Assembly (NCBI GenBank): GCA_009823395.1
Contig: CM020514.1
Coordinates: 4,776,966 to 4,840,965 of the forward strand
From: Thamnaconus septentrionalis
Taxonomy: Eukaryota; Chordata; Actinopteri; Tetraodontiformes; Monacanthidae
DNA: 64,000 bases
Reading direction: 5' to 3'
Shown: positions 24,981 through 36,839 of the stretch, in pieces
Position numbering within the stretch: the stretch's first letter is position 1
Layout of the letters: every line of letters begins with the position of its first letter
Notes under the pieces: model-generated
Databases searched by the model: none
Told to the model about the DNA's origin: nothing
Seen by the model: only the letters and a program-made list of their open reading frames with translations
Translations under genes and position numbers: made by a program

Positions 24981-26218
24981 TGAAATCAGTGGTGGATAAA
25001 GAAGAAGGATAAAATTATTCACCAAACCTGATTCGAAAGTCACGGGAGGCGGCCGGCAAATGAAAGTCGCTCAGCTGGGTTGAGCGTCAGTGGCAAAGAT
25101 CATCCTGACCGCACTGTTCCTTGTCTTTGTGTGTTTAGGCTAATGAGCGTCACGCAGGGGAGAGCAGGAAGATTCTCCGTTGAACGTTCCGCTGAGTAAC
25201 TGTGCGGTGGAGAGGGAGGCACATGAGATCGGAATCCAAATAAAAGAGACGGGGAAAAAATACAACTGAACAAAAAAAAAAAAGACACACACAGGTGAAA
25301 TAATTGTGCAAATCTTTTGAAAGCTGATCCTACGAGGTAGCTGGATTTTCCATAACGAAAATGCCAATCGGGAAACACTTTTTAAGTTTCACCAGAAGAC
25401 GGCCGGGATGGTTGTTCCACCTCAACTTCAAACTGCGGAGTCACTTTTAGTCAACTCATTGCTATAGTTGGGGATTTGAGATCAGTGACATGCCACTTTA
25501 CTCTTGGTGGAAGCATCAGAAGATGGTGCGGTGAGGTCACAAAGGGATCGGAAAGGTTCAGCAACAATACTAGTAGAACGTAGAATTGCATTGTTGTTGA
25601 AATTATATTTATCTGCGTAAATGTTGCTTGAGAGAAGACCAACAAAATATCACAGCATGACCTGCAGAATACATCTGTTATATTACTATGATAACTAAAG
25701 GGCACCAACACTTGCAAGATACTGCAAATACACTCGAAAATACCCCCAAAAAACTGCCAAAGTTGCTTTATAAATCATACATTTATTCAATGCTTTCCTT
25801 TTCTGTTTGAATTGAAAATTCTGAAATCTAAATCTTCCATCCATCCTCAGATTTTTCTTGACTTCTGCATAGGTATCAGTTTACAGTGCAGACAGTACGC
25901 AGTGCTTCCCATCGGTCAAGGCCACAACGAGAAAAGCAGGTATTTTTTCCGCACATCAAGCATAAATCGACATCTATCTTTTGCCGTGTTCCTTTGTGTG
26001 AAGGCACAGTGTAGGCAGTTCACTCATGTTTTTGTTTGTTTGTATCTAAGAGCAGGTTCCTCCTGAGTCTCTCACATCACGACAAATGCATGATCAACAC
26101 AGAAGGAACCTCAGAACATTACCCGTGGAGCAATTAATGAGAATTACTACATTTACCATTAGCCATAGAGGGGCGCTAGTCGGGCTTGACGTCAATAATT
26201 GGGTCCTAGCAGGGAAGC

Positions 26219-26239
26219 ATTCATCATCATCATCATCAT
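26219..26239. repeat. (ATC)n tract, interrupted by a transposon
   Basis: About seven ATC units. The tract resumes at 26779 beyond the inserted element. Confidence 0.9.
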
Positions 26240-26778
26240 CAGTGATGTTGGGATTACTCCATAAAAGTAATCCAACTACTGATTACTTGTTTAAAAAGTA
26301 ATCTAATTACTTCTTGAACCACTTTGTTTCATAAGTAAACAATTAATAATTACTAACTGCTTTAGTTAAAAAAAAAGACAATGGTTGAGAACGTCTTGTT
26401 TCCTGCACATAACGTACAACGAACCATAATATTCTTTCATTTAGACGAGATGAAATAAAAATACGGTTTGTATTTCCAGCTATCAAACGCAATTGCTGTT
26501 TTTTCTTTTGCCGTCGCATATCAATGACCTTGCAAGCACGGCTGCATCATCGATCTGCGACGTCATTGTTTTCTAAATTTTAGTCATTTTGTGGATAACA
26601 TGACGTTTTTAGCTTGCAAAATATTTCAGAAAAGTAATAGAATCCTTACTTGATAAAGTAATTATGATGTAATTATTAGTTTTGCCAGAGTAATCCCATT
26701 ACATTACTCTGTTACTAAAAAAGTAGTTTAATGACAGTAGGGGATTACTTAGTAATAGATTACTCGCCAACACCAATT
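26240..26778 (-). mobile_element. hAT-type element, family 1 copy A, with target duplication
   Basis: The left end CAGTGATGTTGGGATTACTC aligns base for base with the reverse complement of the right end (AATTGGTGTTGGCG…). Subterminal GTAAT/ATTAC repeats fill both ends. The flanks carry the perfect 8-bp ATCATCAT (26232-26239 and 26779-26786), although this is also the host microsatellite unit. On the minus strand at about 26410-26500 lies a fossil BED zinc-finger start (S-S-K-x-K-N-I-x-V-R-C-T-L-C-A-G) with an internal stop. The element is an internally deleted derivative of an autonomous hAT. Confidence 0.8.
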
Positions 26779-27861
26779 ATCATCATTGCTCCCTCCGCCC
26801 GAGACTGCGACTCGGCCTCTGGAGCCGATTCCGCCTCCCATTCACCGCGTCCGCCACCTCCGCTCGGCATTTCCACCTGCTAATGACACAGCCTGCCGAG
26901 CAACTGCGCAGCCGCGGCCGGGTTCAACTTGACACGCGGGTTGCATAAACACATCAGGGATCACCGTGCGCTGGATTTGACACTGATATTATATTAACCA
27001 GGAGCACAAGAAGTTGCTCGGGGAGGGAAAGTGGCCGCAAATTGCAGCCCAATTCACGAGGCCTCGCCTTCCTCCCACCCTTCCTCACCTCGTTCGTCGA
27101 GGCAAACAATGTGCTGTGGAGACGTAGATAGGAATCTCTTCCAGCTCTCGCGCACACACACGCCGAGGCTCTCCAGCAGCTGCCGCCTTCGCTTTGGCGT
27201 AATTAAGCGTTCATTTGCGAGGGCCGCTCATTAGAAATTAATGCGCTCCGATCAGCAGCTCAGGGATTTATGGACCTGTCAGACCCCCGTGCCTGCTTTT
27301 TTTTTCCTCCCCTTCCCCTGCAGCATTAGAAAATAAGAAGGGATGGAGACGGATTCAGTCCCGCCGAATGGGGAGAATTGACCTGGCAATGTGCGGAGCG
27401 TCGCACGCAGCCCGGTGGTAATTTGTAGGGGGTAAACAATATTGACGGCCAAATGCTCAGCCATGGATTTACTGCAGATTACTGCAGCACTGAGCATTTA
27501 TTGAGGTGGGAGATGATTGGTGGGAGTGCCGGGGGGCTTCGCTGCTCTCGTCGTATATATATTTACACATACATAAATGTTGTTTTTTTTTTTTTTTTTT
27601 AAAGGTCAGGCTACTGCAGCTATCTGTATACAAGAAAACATGAAGTACAAATTTATAGCAAAGGAAATTCGCTCTGACCATGACCGTGAGGGTCATGTGT
27701 GTGTATTTTTTATTTCTCACTGCAACGCAAAGACACACAAGGAGGAGGAACAAAAACAAATCCTCGATTAGCCATCCAAATTTCTCTTCAACGGTTGGAG
27801 CTGCACCAGATGTTTGAAAGATCAGGCCGTATTATGAAAAAAAAAAAACATCAGGACAGAT
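26779..27861. promoter_or_regulatory. repeat-poor block with conserved-element character
   Basis: The stretch at 27160-27500 is moderately GC-rich and repeat-poor, and carries GGCGTAATTAAGCG and CATTAGAAATTAATGCGCTC. Short runs of T at 27297 and 27582-27600 and a TATATATA at about 27555 mark its right. No exon was recognised. Confidence 0.22.
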
Positions 27862-28228
27862 AGGGCATGTTTCCACTGGCCCCAGTTGGTGCCAGCTCTA
27901 CTCTTTCAGTTTTTATAACATTATTCATGTATTTTCATACATGAAAATTTAAAAATCCACACGGGTGTCATTTAAAAATGGCAGTTTTGTTTTTGTGAAA
28001 GACTCCGACTCGGCTTTCGTCAATACTCTTACCCAATCAGTGCCCTGCTCTTTGCTACGTCACCACGATGGTCCCTGGTCAGCACACTTGGAAGGTAGCA
28101 GGCACCAAAATGGTGCCATTGGAACAGTGTAGGGGCCAGTGGAAAAGTGTACTAGGGGTATATACGAGGGAAATGGGTATACGAGCTGTACCGTACCTAG
28201 CTGACACCAAGCGAGCCAGTGAAGGTAC
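27862..28228. mobile_element. MITE-like element with imperfect terminal inverted repeats
   Basis: The left end GGGCATGTTTCCACTGGCCC, continuing AGTTGGTGCCAGCTC, is roughly the reverse complement of the right end (…AGCTGACACCAAGCGAGCCAGTGAAGG). A further 'GGGGCCAGTGGAAAAGTGT' copy occurs internally at about 28131. Fish genomes carry many such 'CCAGTGGAAAC…GTACCG' elements. No coding remains were found. Confidence 0.6.
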
Positions 28229-31100
28229 GAGGCACTTCAACAGATGCAGCAAATACAATTTGAAGGTATTAACTGACAAGCCGCAGATACTATCTGAGGA
28301 TGGTAATCACTGTCTGTCACTCAGGTTAGAGCGTCTCTTGAAGAGTTGTCCTGATAGTAAGTTGTAAAAAATCTACATGAAAAATACTAGTTTCAACCAA
28401 GGTAAGCAAAATCTAGCATCATTTAAGATATAATTAGTACTAATTTAGTCTAGTCTATTGGTGTGTGCCCAAAAAACATCAACCTACTTGTCCAATTTGG
28501 ACCTCTGTGTAAGGCAACTCTTCGTGGAAGAGACTTCCTCATCGTGAGATCTTCACACCAATAATGATCATGAGTGAACGATCGGGACATTGATTCTGCA
28601 AATGATGTGAACCACTGACGGAGCCAAGAAACCCACGCTGATACCAAGCAGCGACCGTCCCTGCCGCTGTTGGTTTGCCTCTCACCAGCCGTCTCGTGCC
28701 TCCCATCGCCGCCATGAAAATTCATGTGGAAATTAAGACCCGTGCGCTTATTTTTCCCGACAGGTGCTTCTCGTTCCCGGTTTCTCCGAGGCTGCCGCCA
28801 CGGTAACCAAGCGCAGTCAGAGAGCCGTGTAAATGCTGAACAGTTGAAGGGAGGCAGAAAATCATGTGCATATTTCTTCCCCGCTCGCTTATTTATGAGG
28901 GAAAAATTGAATCACTATTGAACGTTGAAGACAAGGGGCAGCTTTTAATCACAGGGGGCATCGGGGAGTCTGGATGGGGTCGCCTCTCTAGTGTGCACCG
29001 AACGTCGAAAGCAGGTTCCATCATGTAAAAATACCAGTATTAATAACAATCCCTTATAATATCCACCAGTCCCTGGAGTACAGATGAATCAGAATATTCC
29101 ATATATTTTTTTCTTGACGCATCCTCTATATGCTCACATCAATTTTCTTTACCACTGCTGCTGCTTCAACACGGCACTACTTCCTGGTGGCAGAACACAT
29201 GAATGCGGGTTCGGAGACTAAGACCAATTTTACCTTAATTCATCCTTTTTCACAGGCGAAATGTTACCTTTGAGATACAAGATTTGCTCTTTCAGCAAGT
29301 CCCAGACCAGATGATATAATGAAATGTAATAGGATAAAAGGCAGCAGATATTAGTGGACTTGAACAAGTGCATTCGTCTGGCCCAGTATGGAGAGGACCA
29401 TTATTACTGAGATGTTCCTGCACGCAAGATGTACTGCCGCTGGGTATATGCAGAATCCATTTATTTAAAGTAGGGGGGAGGAAAATTGCATCACCATCTA
29501 AATGTACTACAGAGAGAAGTAGATATATACGTGTGCTATTTTTTTTTTTCCTTCCCACGCAGGGGTTTCTAAAAGCTTTTCAAATATCTCAGCGAGATAT
29601 TCTGACCTTTAAAGGCAATAGGGCTGCTGATTTTTTTTTTTTTTTTTTTTTAAAATTCGGAATATACACATATCGGCTTCGAAAAGGCACAACTGGAAGC
29701 CTGTCGCAGTATGACTGGACCAATCAGAATACTGTCAGGATGAGGAGGCGGCGCCACAGCCGGGTTTTATTTGGGACCAGCTACTTCCGATTGGCTTTTG
29801 CCAGTTTTAGTTAAGCTCCGTCCAGCACTTGCAATTCACTAGACGCCTGCCTAGTGCTAAAACCAACACACTCAGGCTGTTATATACTGGCTTAACTGGC
29901 ATTAAAAATTAGAAGAAAAAAAAAAAGTTCAATGTCCAATTAAAAAAAGCTAAACATTCCATCTATGACTCAATAAGAGGTGACAGCGAGAACAATATCC
30001 TCACAGGAGACAGGCAGATTTTTTGTTCCAAAATCTTAAAATTGTTTTCAAAAAATTAAATTTTTCAAATGAAATCAGTTCCTTCAGAGAAAAAATAGAA
30101 GTGCCCACGGATGTGCTACAGCTTCTGACAAATATTTGATTTGATTTCGACAAACTTCCAATTTTCGCTCCAGCCTTTTCCCTCCCTTTGAAGTCGGGCG
30201 GTCGAGTCTCTGCAGCCGCAGGAGAAGCTGGAACGTTTTCAGCTCAGTTGAAACACGCAGCATTTGGCCACGGCTCAGGGGGAGTGCGTGTCCTCTCATA
30301 CATAACTCGCCTCTGACTCAGTCCGGACGTGGCTCCATCACTTGACCCACTCTGGGTCGCCTGCCGCAGTTCTTCTTTTGTTGTTTGCGGTTCCGGAATT
30401 GTTCTGCTTCCGACTGAATCATGTGGAAAAAGACAAAATGGGACTCAAGAGAAAAAAGAACTTGTCTCGCTGCTTGTTGACTGAGGCGCTCTGGCCTCTC
30501 TGGTCTCTCTGAGCAGGCTAATGCAACTGGTACAGATGGTCCAATTCAGCAATAAAATAAAAAGTGTCATGTAGAGCAACACAAACAAAGAAAATACTCC
30601 CTTTTTGTACGACTTAATAACCAAATTACTGCTACGCAACAGCACCGACCTCCGTCATACGCAACTGACAACACATTCAATCATTCCCCAATTACCTAAT
30701 TCAAAATGTTGGCAGCTGCATCAAAATCTCCTAAAACACCAGCAGACCAACAATTTTTACTTCTCCTCCTCTGCTTTGGAGCAATAACGTCTTTTTCAAG
30801 TTTGTTTGTTTTTTTGTTGTTTTTTTTGCGGCTGTTAAAACGAACTGCATCCCGTTGCGTCTCCCAGTCCTGTGCGAAGACTCAGCAGTCCGGCAGTAGT
30901 AGTTGACGGACTGAATTCTGGCGCGGTGGTGGAAGTCAGGGGTGAACTCCTGGGGGAGCTGACTGCCCTGTTATTATCCACAGGGGGAGGGCTGCTGCGA
31001 TGGCGACACAATGCCGTTCGCCCACCGCGCTGTCGATGGCAGTGCGAGTGAGGCCGAGCTGCGAGAGTGCACCTGCTGCAGCGCTGCTTTTCAAGTGTCG
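28229..31100. other. unique intron sequence, nothing recognised
   Basis: It has T/A runs at 29630-29652 and 29913-29926. No exon or complete repeat was seen. Confidence 0.4.
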
Positions 31101-31340
31101 CTTAAAGGTCTAGTGTGTAAAATTGGGCCTGATGTTTGAGTATTTTTATGTTGGTAAAAGCTAAATACACCTTCCATAAAAACATTAATTAGAGTCTAGA
31201 TTAATTAGAATCTTAGTAATTTAGTTTTCCTACCATCTCTCTCTCTCTCTCTCTCTCTCTGCTAGTGTCCTCGAAAAAAACAACAAAGCTGGCAAAGGTT
31301 GGTGAGGTATCCAGGTTTGTGTGCGAAGACCACCGTAGCT
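31101..31340. repeat. dispersed repeat of the 'AGGTCTAGTGTGTAAAAT' type
   Basis: It starts CTTAAAGGTCTAGTGTGTAA and continues through a (CT)n tract (31239-31261) to 'CCACCGTAGCTCGCTGGCAA'. The opening phrase heads a repeat common in fish genomes. A partial copy of the opening lies at 16101-16120. Confidence 0.5.
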
Positions 31341-33442
31341 CGCTGGCAAGCTCGAGAGAGGGAGGGTGAGCGCCATTTCCTCTCAAAATCTCCAAATACT
31401 ACACACTTCACCTTCAACTGTCTGCAGCCTTTGAAACGGTGGAAAACAGGCGAGACGTGGGCACGGCTTGACGCGCCGCAGCTGGACCAGGCTACGCCGG
31501 GCTCATTTGTCGCCCGCGCTTCCGACATTAACCAGATGCCTCCCGGTAATCAGCGAGGAGCTTCAGCGGTATCAGCGGCCACATCGGAATGACAATGAGC
31601 GTGATCTGAAGCCGCCAGTCAGGGTTAGCTTTTAGAAGGTAGAAGCTTTTACATCAGTCCAGGAATTAACTCTGTGTATATTTTTTTAGTTTAATGCCCA
31701 GAGGAGGCAACAGAACGACACCACCCACTAGTCGATTGATTGTCGGCCAGCCTCAATCTCACAATGGTCCTAATGGTGCCATTTCGGACCGTCAACGATG
31801 GTTTGATTGAAGGTACAGGGGCAGCAACTGCCCAACCAGACAGGCAGAGTCATCATTCCGTCCTTGGGTGGGAGCGGAGCGAATGGGAAAACTGTTGAAA
31901 CTCTGACCTCATAAGAGAAGAGAAAAAGTGGTGCAGAGGGCCAAAGGGACAGCGTGACATGACGACTGAGAAAATGACGTTGTCCCAATGCTCGGATCTC
32001 AGCTCGTCGTTCCAAACAGTCGTGTATGAACAATTATTAAAAATGAATCAGTGGATGTCAGGAAAACAGCATTTTTAGGCGTCTGTTCACAGACTGCAGC
32101 TTCAATGCTGCGTTTCAGCCTCCTGCTTAGCTGTTTTGTTGGGCAGTGTACAGAAATAAGGCGGCTTCAGAGGAGGGAGCCAACACCCCAACCAATGAAC
32201 TGGGAAAGTATCAGAGCCCTTTGTGATGTCATAAAGGCCTGGAATTTGTGTGTTCTATCACAATCTTTCTGAAAACTACAGTAAATATGATGATTAGGTG
32301 AGAGGAGTTTTGCTTAGTGTGGGACCTTTAATACCTATTCTTGCATCCATCTGCAAGATTTGCCAGCCTTTGAGGGCCAGCACGAACAGTAACCCATTTA
32401 AATAGCAGCCTTTCCCACACACTTTCTTAAATTACACAAACAGTTTGAACTAAAGAGATTTTTTTCATCTCACTAAAGTTGTTGGAAAACAAAACAACTG
32501 TACCGCATTCGCGCCGGACCAATCATCCATCCCTCAGATTATCTCCAATGCATGCAGAGATAAAGAAAATAAAACTTTGAAGCCAAAACCCTCCAAAGCT
32601 GGCAGACTCAGGGAGGGGCGGCGGGGTGGGGTGGGGAGAAAAAAAAAAAATCTCATTTTTGCTCCAAATCCTAGTGATCAATCTTCACCGTGGCCCGTCT
32701 GTCTGCTATCTTCCCCCATTTGTCCGGGCTCTATTTTGGCCCATCCATCCACAAACGGCCCCTATAAAGCCGACTTTCTCTGACGGCCTCATCGCGCGAC
32801 ACCGGAGCCGCTCGCGCCGCGCAGCCCGAGGTCAGCCCGGCGAATGAGATGGCGCCGCCAAGATAGCGGACAAAATGTCACCCCGGGAATGAAATATTGA
32901 TGGACACAGAAGGAGGGGTGGGGGTTTGGCGGTGGGTGGGGGGATTGGCGGGACGCAGGCTCTTTCTTCTGGCCTCGGGCGCCGAGCGAGAGTCACTCGG
33001 CTGATGGGCAGCGGGAAGGAAAAGAGCCAAAACAAACACACTAATCTGCGGGAGGGGAGATAGACGGGCGAGCGGGGGAGAACGATGCATCTTCCGGCCC
33101 AAACCGGACCATAATCAGATTCCCTCGCACTTGACTTCACGCGGTTTATTTTAAGCCGCTGGCCTCGCAGGCTTAACATATGATCCCCCCCCCCCCGCCT
33201 CGTGCTTCAAATGAGGAATCGATGTAAATGAAAACGAAACAAAACAGAAAAAAAAAATGAGGGAAAGCAATCCTGTGGCTGGATTCTGCCTGTTTGTGTG
33301 CGTGTTGCACAAATTGTTCTTGCGGCGATGGCGTGCGGATGATGAAAGGATCTCCGTCAATGTAGGCTCACTGCATGAGAATGCGGCCATTGCAAGTGAA
33401 TAGGCAGGCAACCGGTTGACCTGAGGGACGTCTTGAAGACAG
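31341..33442. other. mostly unique intron sequence
   Basis: A GTGATGTCATAAAGGC-type fragment lies at about 32205-32330. A GC-rich stretch at 32740-33130 contains a CCTATAAAGCC motif and many CpGs but no splice-supported exon. A poly-C run lies at 33186-33197. Confidence 0.35.
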
Positions 33443-33660
33443 AGGCTGTGTCTCAATTCAGGCTCTGCATCCTTCGAAACCTGCGTTTGAAGGCCAGTTG
33501 CGTCATAGCACTGCGCGAAGGCTTGTCCCAATTCCCAAAAATCCGAAAGACGCTCCAAATGCGCCCTCGAAATTCGCCCTACTACAATCATTCGCCTCCT
33601 TCTGTATCCCAGGATGCTTTGCGTGCTGCTGCAACGCATCCTGGGATCCTGGGAAGTCAG
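33443..33660. mobile_element. MITE-like dispersed element
   Basis: It begins AGGCTGTGTCTCAATTCAGG and holds paired TCCTTCGAA and TTTGAAGG-type motifs. It ends with an inverted pair, CCCAGGATGC and GCATCCTGGG (about 33608-33645). The 'GTCTCAATTC…CATCC' opening is typical of a teleost MITE family. Confidence 0.55.
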
Positions 33661-33771
33661 CTGAAATTGCAGCATCTACTGGCAAAGATACGACGTATAA
33701 ATTTAAGTGTTCAAATTTAACACTAGCTAGCTTAACCTCAAGCTAGAGGTCTTTCTGCCCACAAAGGCCAT

Positions 33772-34498
33772 CAGTGTTGCGTAATTTAATTACAAAATGA
33801 AGATAATTGTAATCAGTTACATTACTGCTAAAAATTGAATTGTGGAAATATTCATGATTACAAAAGGGAGGGCTTTATGTTATTTTTATTTTTTTGTGTA
33901 TTGCATGGTTTTCTCATGCAAAGGCTTGACAAGAGCATCATCCTTTTCTGTTTGCCTCTACAAACCAAAGTTTTAGCTGATACCTTTTCTGATGCTTCTG
34001 ATTGGTTCTCCTGTCAAGGTTGGAATTGCTGTTGAATCGTCTCTCTCTGGAGCACAGGCTGAGCAATTCTCAAGTTGCAGGAACAACAAAGTCGTTTGAA
34101 ATTGCATTCCAGTGATGGTTGTACAAAAAGTAGAGAGGGCGCAAAATATAATTGTCCAATACAAAGAATGTTCAAGATGTTGTCGACCTCCAAAATGCCC
34201 ATGTCCAACCTCATGACACATCTGCAATCTCAAATCTGTTTTGAGCAATGCTGAAACTAAACACTGACAGATCAAAACAGTCAAGAGCATTTCTTCAAAA
34301 TTTAGCAAAGCAATCAAAATGCAATCAAATGTAATTAGTTACATTACTTTGATAAAGTAATTTCATTAGTTACACTTTTAATTTCCCTGAGGGAGTCATC
34401 CCAAGGGGATCAATAAAGTCTGTCTATGTCTATTACATTTTCAATGGGATAACTCATAGTTGTACCCTCTTTTTTGCAAAGTCATCTTCCCAACACTG
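33772..34498. mobile_element. hAT-type element, family 2 copy 1, with target duplication
   Basis: The ends are CAGTGTTGCGTAATTTAATT on the left and, as reverse complement, CAGTGTTGGGAAGATGACTT on the right. The flanks carry AAGGCCAT (33764-33771) and CAGGCCAT (34499-34506), an 8-bp duplication matching at 7 of 8 positions, the length used by hAT elements. Subterminal GTAATTAGTTACATTAC motifs are present. The inside carries no intact frame. A LINE tail (34379-34432) is inserted in its right arm. Confidence 0.78.
34379..34432 (+). mobile_element. LINE 3' tail nested in the hAT element
   Basis: AATTTCCCTGAGGGAGTCAT, then GGGGATCAATAAAGT and (CTGT/CTAT) units, is the standard 3' end of a fish non-LTR element. 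It splits subterminal hAT sequence that is continuous in the copy at 41586, so it arrived after the hAT. Confidence 0.7.
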
Positions 34499-35002
34499 CA
34501 GGCCATATATGGGAGAAGTTAGACCTAAAGCACACCGGACACCACATGTAGTAGAAGTGCTCGGGGAAAAAAAATGCCACCGCCGTCTTCGGGCGAGCCT
34601 CCAACCCGGAGCGGTGCAGAGAAAGATCCGTCACCAACAAAAGGCAGTCGCCAAAAGGCGGCTGCTCGCACTTGCGAGCGAACACACCCGGGGCTCATCG
34701 AAACGTCATTCATTTCAAATGAGAGTCGGTGGAAAAACACAAACGCGGCGCCTCGGTAGAGTTCAACGGGAACCACAGCCCGTTACCGGCTCGTCACTCA
34801 AGCGGCTGAATAATTCAAGAGCAATAATGGCGGCAACGCGTTCAGTCATCGCAAATGGGAGGCGCCGGCGGCGGGTCGCGTTGAGAGGGTCGACGGCAGC
34901 CGTTTTTTTTTACGATGAGGTGTTTGGGCTGGTGGGAAAACAGAGCTAGCGCTCGTTTCAGCTCCTGCTCAGCAGGTGCCTCGCACGGCCAAGATGACTC
35001 AC

Positions 35003-35098
35003 CATTGATCCATTTGGCCTCGGGGTCGTGGGTCTGGAACTCCGCTTTGAACAGATCCTCCACGGCCAACTTGGTGTCGCTCCCCGGCTGGTTGTCAA
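35003..35098 (-). CDS. dpp10: dpp10-like exon 3: start of the extracellular domain
   Basis: This 96-bp minus-strand exon has an acceptor at 35101-35099 (CGCAG after a long pyrimidine tract) and a donor G|GTGAGT at 35002. It enters and leaves in phase 1. The split codon with exon 2 gives Ile. The 31 complete codons that follow read DNQPGSDTKLAVEDLF, then KAEFQTHDPEAKWIN. The (L/V)xVEDLFxxxFxxHDPEAKWI pattern opens the extracellular region of DPP6 and DPP10. The spacing from LLTP to EDLF is 13 residues, as I recall for DPP10, against 14 for DPP6. The KAEF and AVEDLF residues are shared loosely with both, so dpp10 over dpp6 rests mainly on exon 2 and this spacing. The downstream beta-propeller and the inactive alpha/beta-hydrolase exons are not in the window. 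Confidence 0.93.
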
Positions 35099-35261
35099 CT
35101 GCGAGAGCAAAAGCAGAAAGAGAAGAAAACAAGCTGTGAACTGTCGACGGCGAGCACAGCGATGCGGATCTCTTCCAAATTCGTCGGTTTCCAGGTTACA
35201 AAGCGACCCAGGAGCAGAGGCCGACCTCAAGAGTCGCCACCATCAGGCCACTGAAAGGTAG

Positions 35262-35304
35262 TTTTTGTTGGTCACAGCAGCTGCACTGCTGTGACCAACA
35301 AAAA
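35262..35304. repeat. perfect 19-bp hairpin in intron 2, near exon 3
   Basis: Arms TTTTTGTTGGTCACAGCAG (35262-35280) and its exact complement (35286-35304) surround a 5-base loop CTGCA. It lies 164 bp upstream of the exon 3 acceptor on the transcribed strand. Immediately right is a short direct repeat, AGCAGTGACGAA twice. Confidence 0.95.
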
Positions 35305-35460
35305 GCAGTGACGAAAGCAGTGACGAAAAATGGGCATATCCTTGTTTTCTGTCTGATACCGATATTAGTAATATTTTCAATACCATAATATTGTGCACTA
35401 TAAAAGTGTAAAAAAAAAAAAGAAAGAAAAATAAACTTTAAATTGGACCACATAGTCTTG

Positions 35461-35905
35461 CTGTTGTCAGAACAGGAGCGTTGAGGCAGGACCTTGATGC
35501 CGAGTACTCAGGATTTTCAAATAAAAAGGTTTTATTTTAAACAATAAACAAAACTAAACTAAGGGCGTCCAGTGAAGGTAACTGTTAACAAAACAACAAT
35601 CCAGGAAACTGAACAGAAAAACTGATAAGAGTAGTACAAAAAAAAAAACCAACTAGCAACAAGGGGAAAAAAAAGAACAACAGACCTAAAGGCAATGACA
35701 ATGACAAGGACACTGTGGCATGAACACTGCAACAAACCTGAACAGAAACCACAGACAGCAAACACCAACAAACCAACAAGACAAAGCGAGACAAGGACTA
35801 CTCATACACGTGGGCAGGGGAGCACAGGTGAGAACAATCAAGGGCGGGGCTGAAAACGAGACACAGGTGACAGAAATCAAGAAACGATCACAGGAAGTAA
35901 AACTT
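35461..35905 (-). repeat. A-rich dispersed repeat
   Basis: A strongly A/C-biased strand with phrases such as ACACAGGTGAGAACAATCAA and ACAGGAAGTAAA is characteristic of a dispersed fish element, seen here in antisense. The family was not identified and the ends are uncertain. Confidence 0.45.
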
Positions 35906-36839
35906 AAAGACGCTGGGTAAGGAGATTTCAAAATAAAACTGGAAGCGAAGAACATGGCAGCTGTAGCGAAGCAGCTGGGAGCTAGCTAGTGGCTCTGTGC
36001 ACCATGCATGTACGACATGGGTAATCAAACTGTGTTGTGTTACTGTGCATCTTGTCACGATGCCATGCTGTGTGACTGGGCGTGCACATGCCCGATTTAA
36101 ACAAAAAGAGGAAGAGAGACAAGGAAAGACAAAGACAGTCATTGTTTTTTCACATTGACTGATTTGGCTCATCGGTCTGATATACCATGCAGTACCACAA
36201 AGTACAAAGTTCTAAGTAACTTTAGTCTCAAATCATGAAATAAAATCCCTGTAACAAAGAATGTTTATTCATTCTCAGGTATCACAGTTCTATATTTTCT
36301 TATATTTGTATTCAATAAGTTTCACTTTTTTTAAATTTTTCATTGATTGAAAAGGTCTCTTCAAATGGATATTTTAATTAAAAAAAAAACAAGATGTGTG
36401 TTTAAAAACATTTTTTTTTTAATTTCTGATCATTATTTGAATTTTTTCTTTTCATTTATTTCTTTGGTGTTCGTGCTGTGGGACAATAGGACGAAACTCA
36501 TCTGCACAATGCTTCATTCTGTGTCTTTGTCCTTGCGGCAGGGTGATTTGCAACCGTGCCTCACGGGGGCTTTAAAAAAAATATATATCCTAACCACAGA
36601 AATACTGGCATTGTGCGTTTTTAATAATATTGTGTTGGAAATGATTTGCCATCGTCCCAGCAACCGGCTTAAGACTGAAATGTAAATCAGCTGCCGACAG
36701 TGGCCACGTCGTTTCCATGTTAAAGAGGGGAATAACAATAGGGGGCGGCTGTGTTTCAGGTGCGTTTAATGTCCTTCCTGGATTCTCATACGGCTAATAA
36801 AAAACAAGCACACAAAAGAAACCGCTGGGCAGAACGGTC

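Larger units (their letters stand above)
17863..26218. other. mostly unique intron sequence
   Basis: No exon was recognised. It contains a SINE/LINE-like scrap at 19415-19490, a short inverted repeat at 21069-21112, a (TC)n tract at 20455-20473 and a 25-bp A run at 23337-23363. It also contains a GC-rich block at 23980-24980 that is listed separately. Confidence 0.4.
1..35002 (-). other. dpp10 intron 3, partial (at least 35.0 kb)
   Basis: Everything left of the exon 3 donor should be intron 3, unless another gene is nested here. I looked on the minus strand for the next expected exon, which in the family encodes a V-Y-x-x-x-x-G-x-V-x-x-L/W-N-x-E-T type strand, and did not find it. No nested gene is supported: open frames are short, overlap on both strands and lack family similarity. 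Confidence 0.55.

Noticed and set aside
33151..33675. Minus-strand open frame (174 codons)
   Set aside because: It overlaps the MITE-like element at 33443-33660 and low-complexity sequence, so it is not a gene.
1..35002. Search for dpp10 exon 4 on the minus strand
   Set aside because: No segment gave the expected family strand motif with matching phase 1 acceptor, so the exon is probably left of the window.
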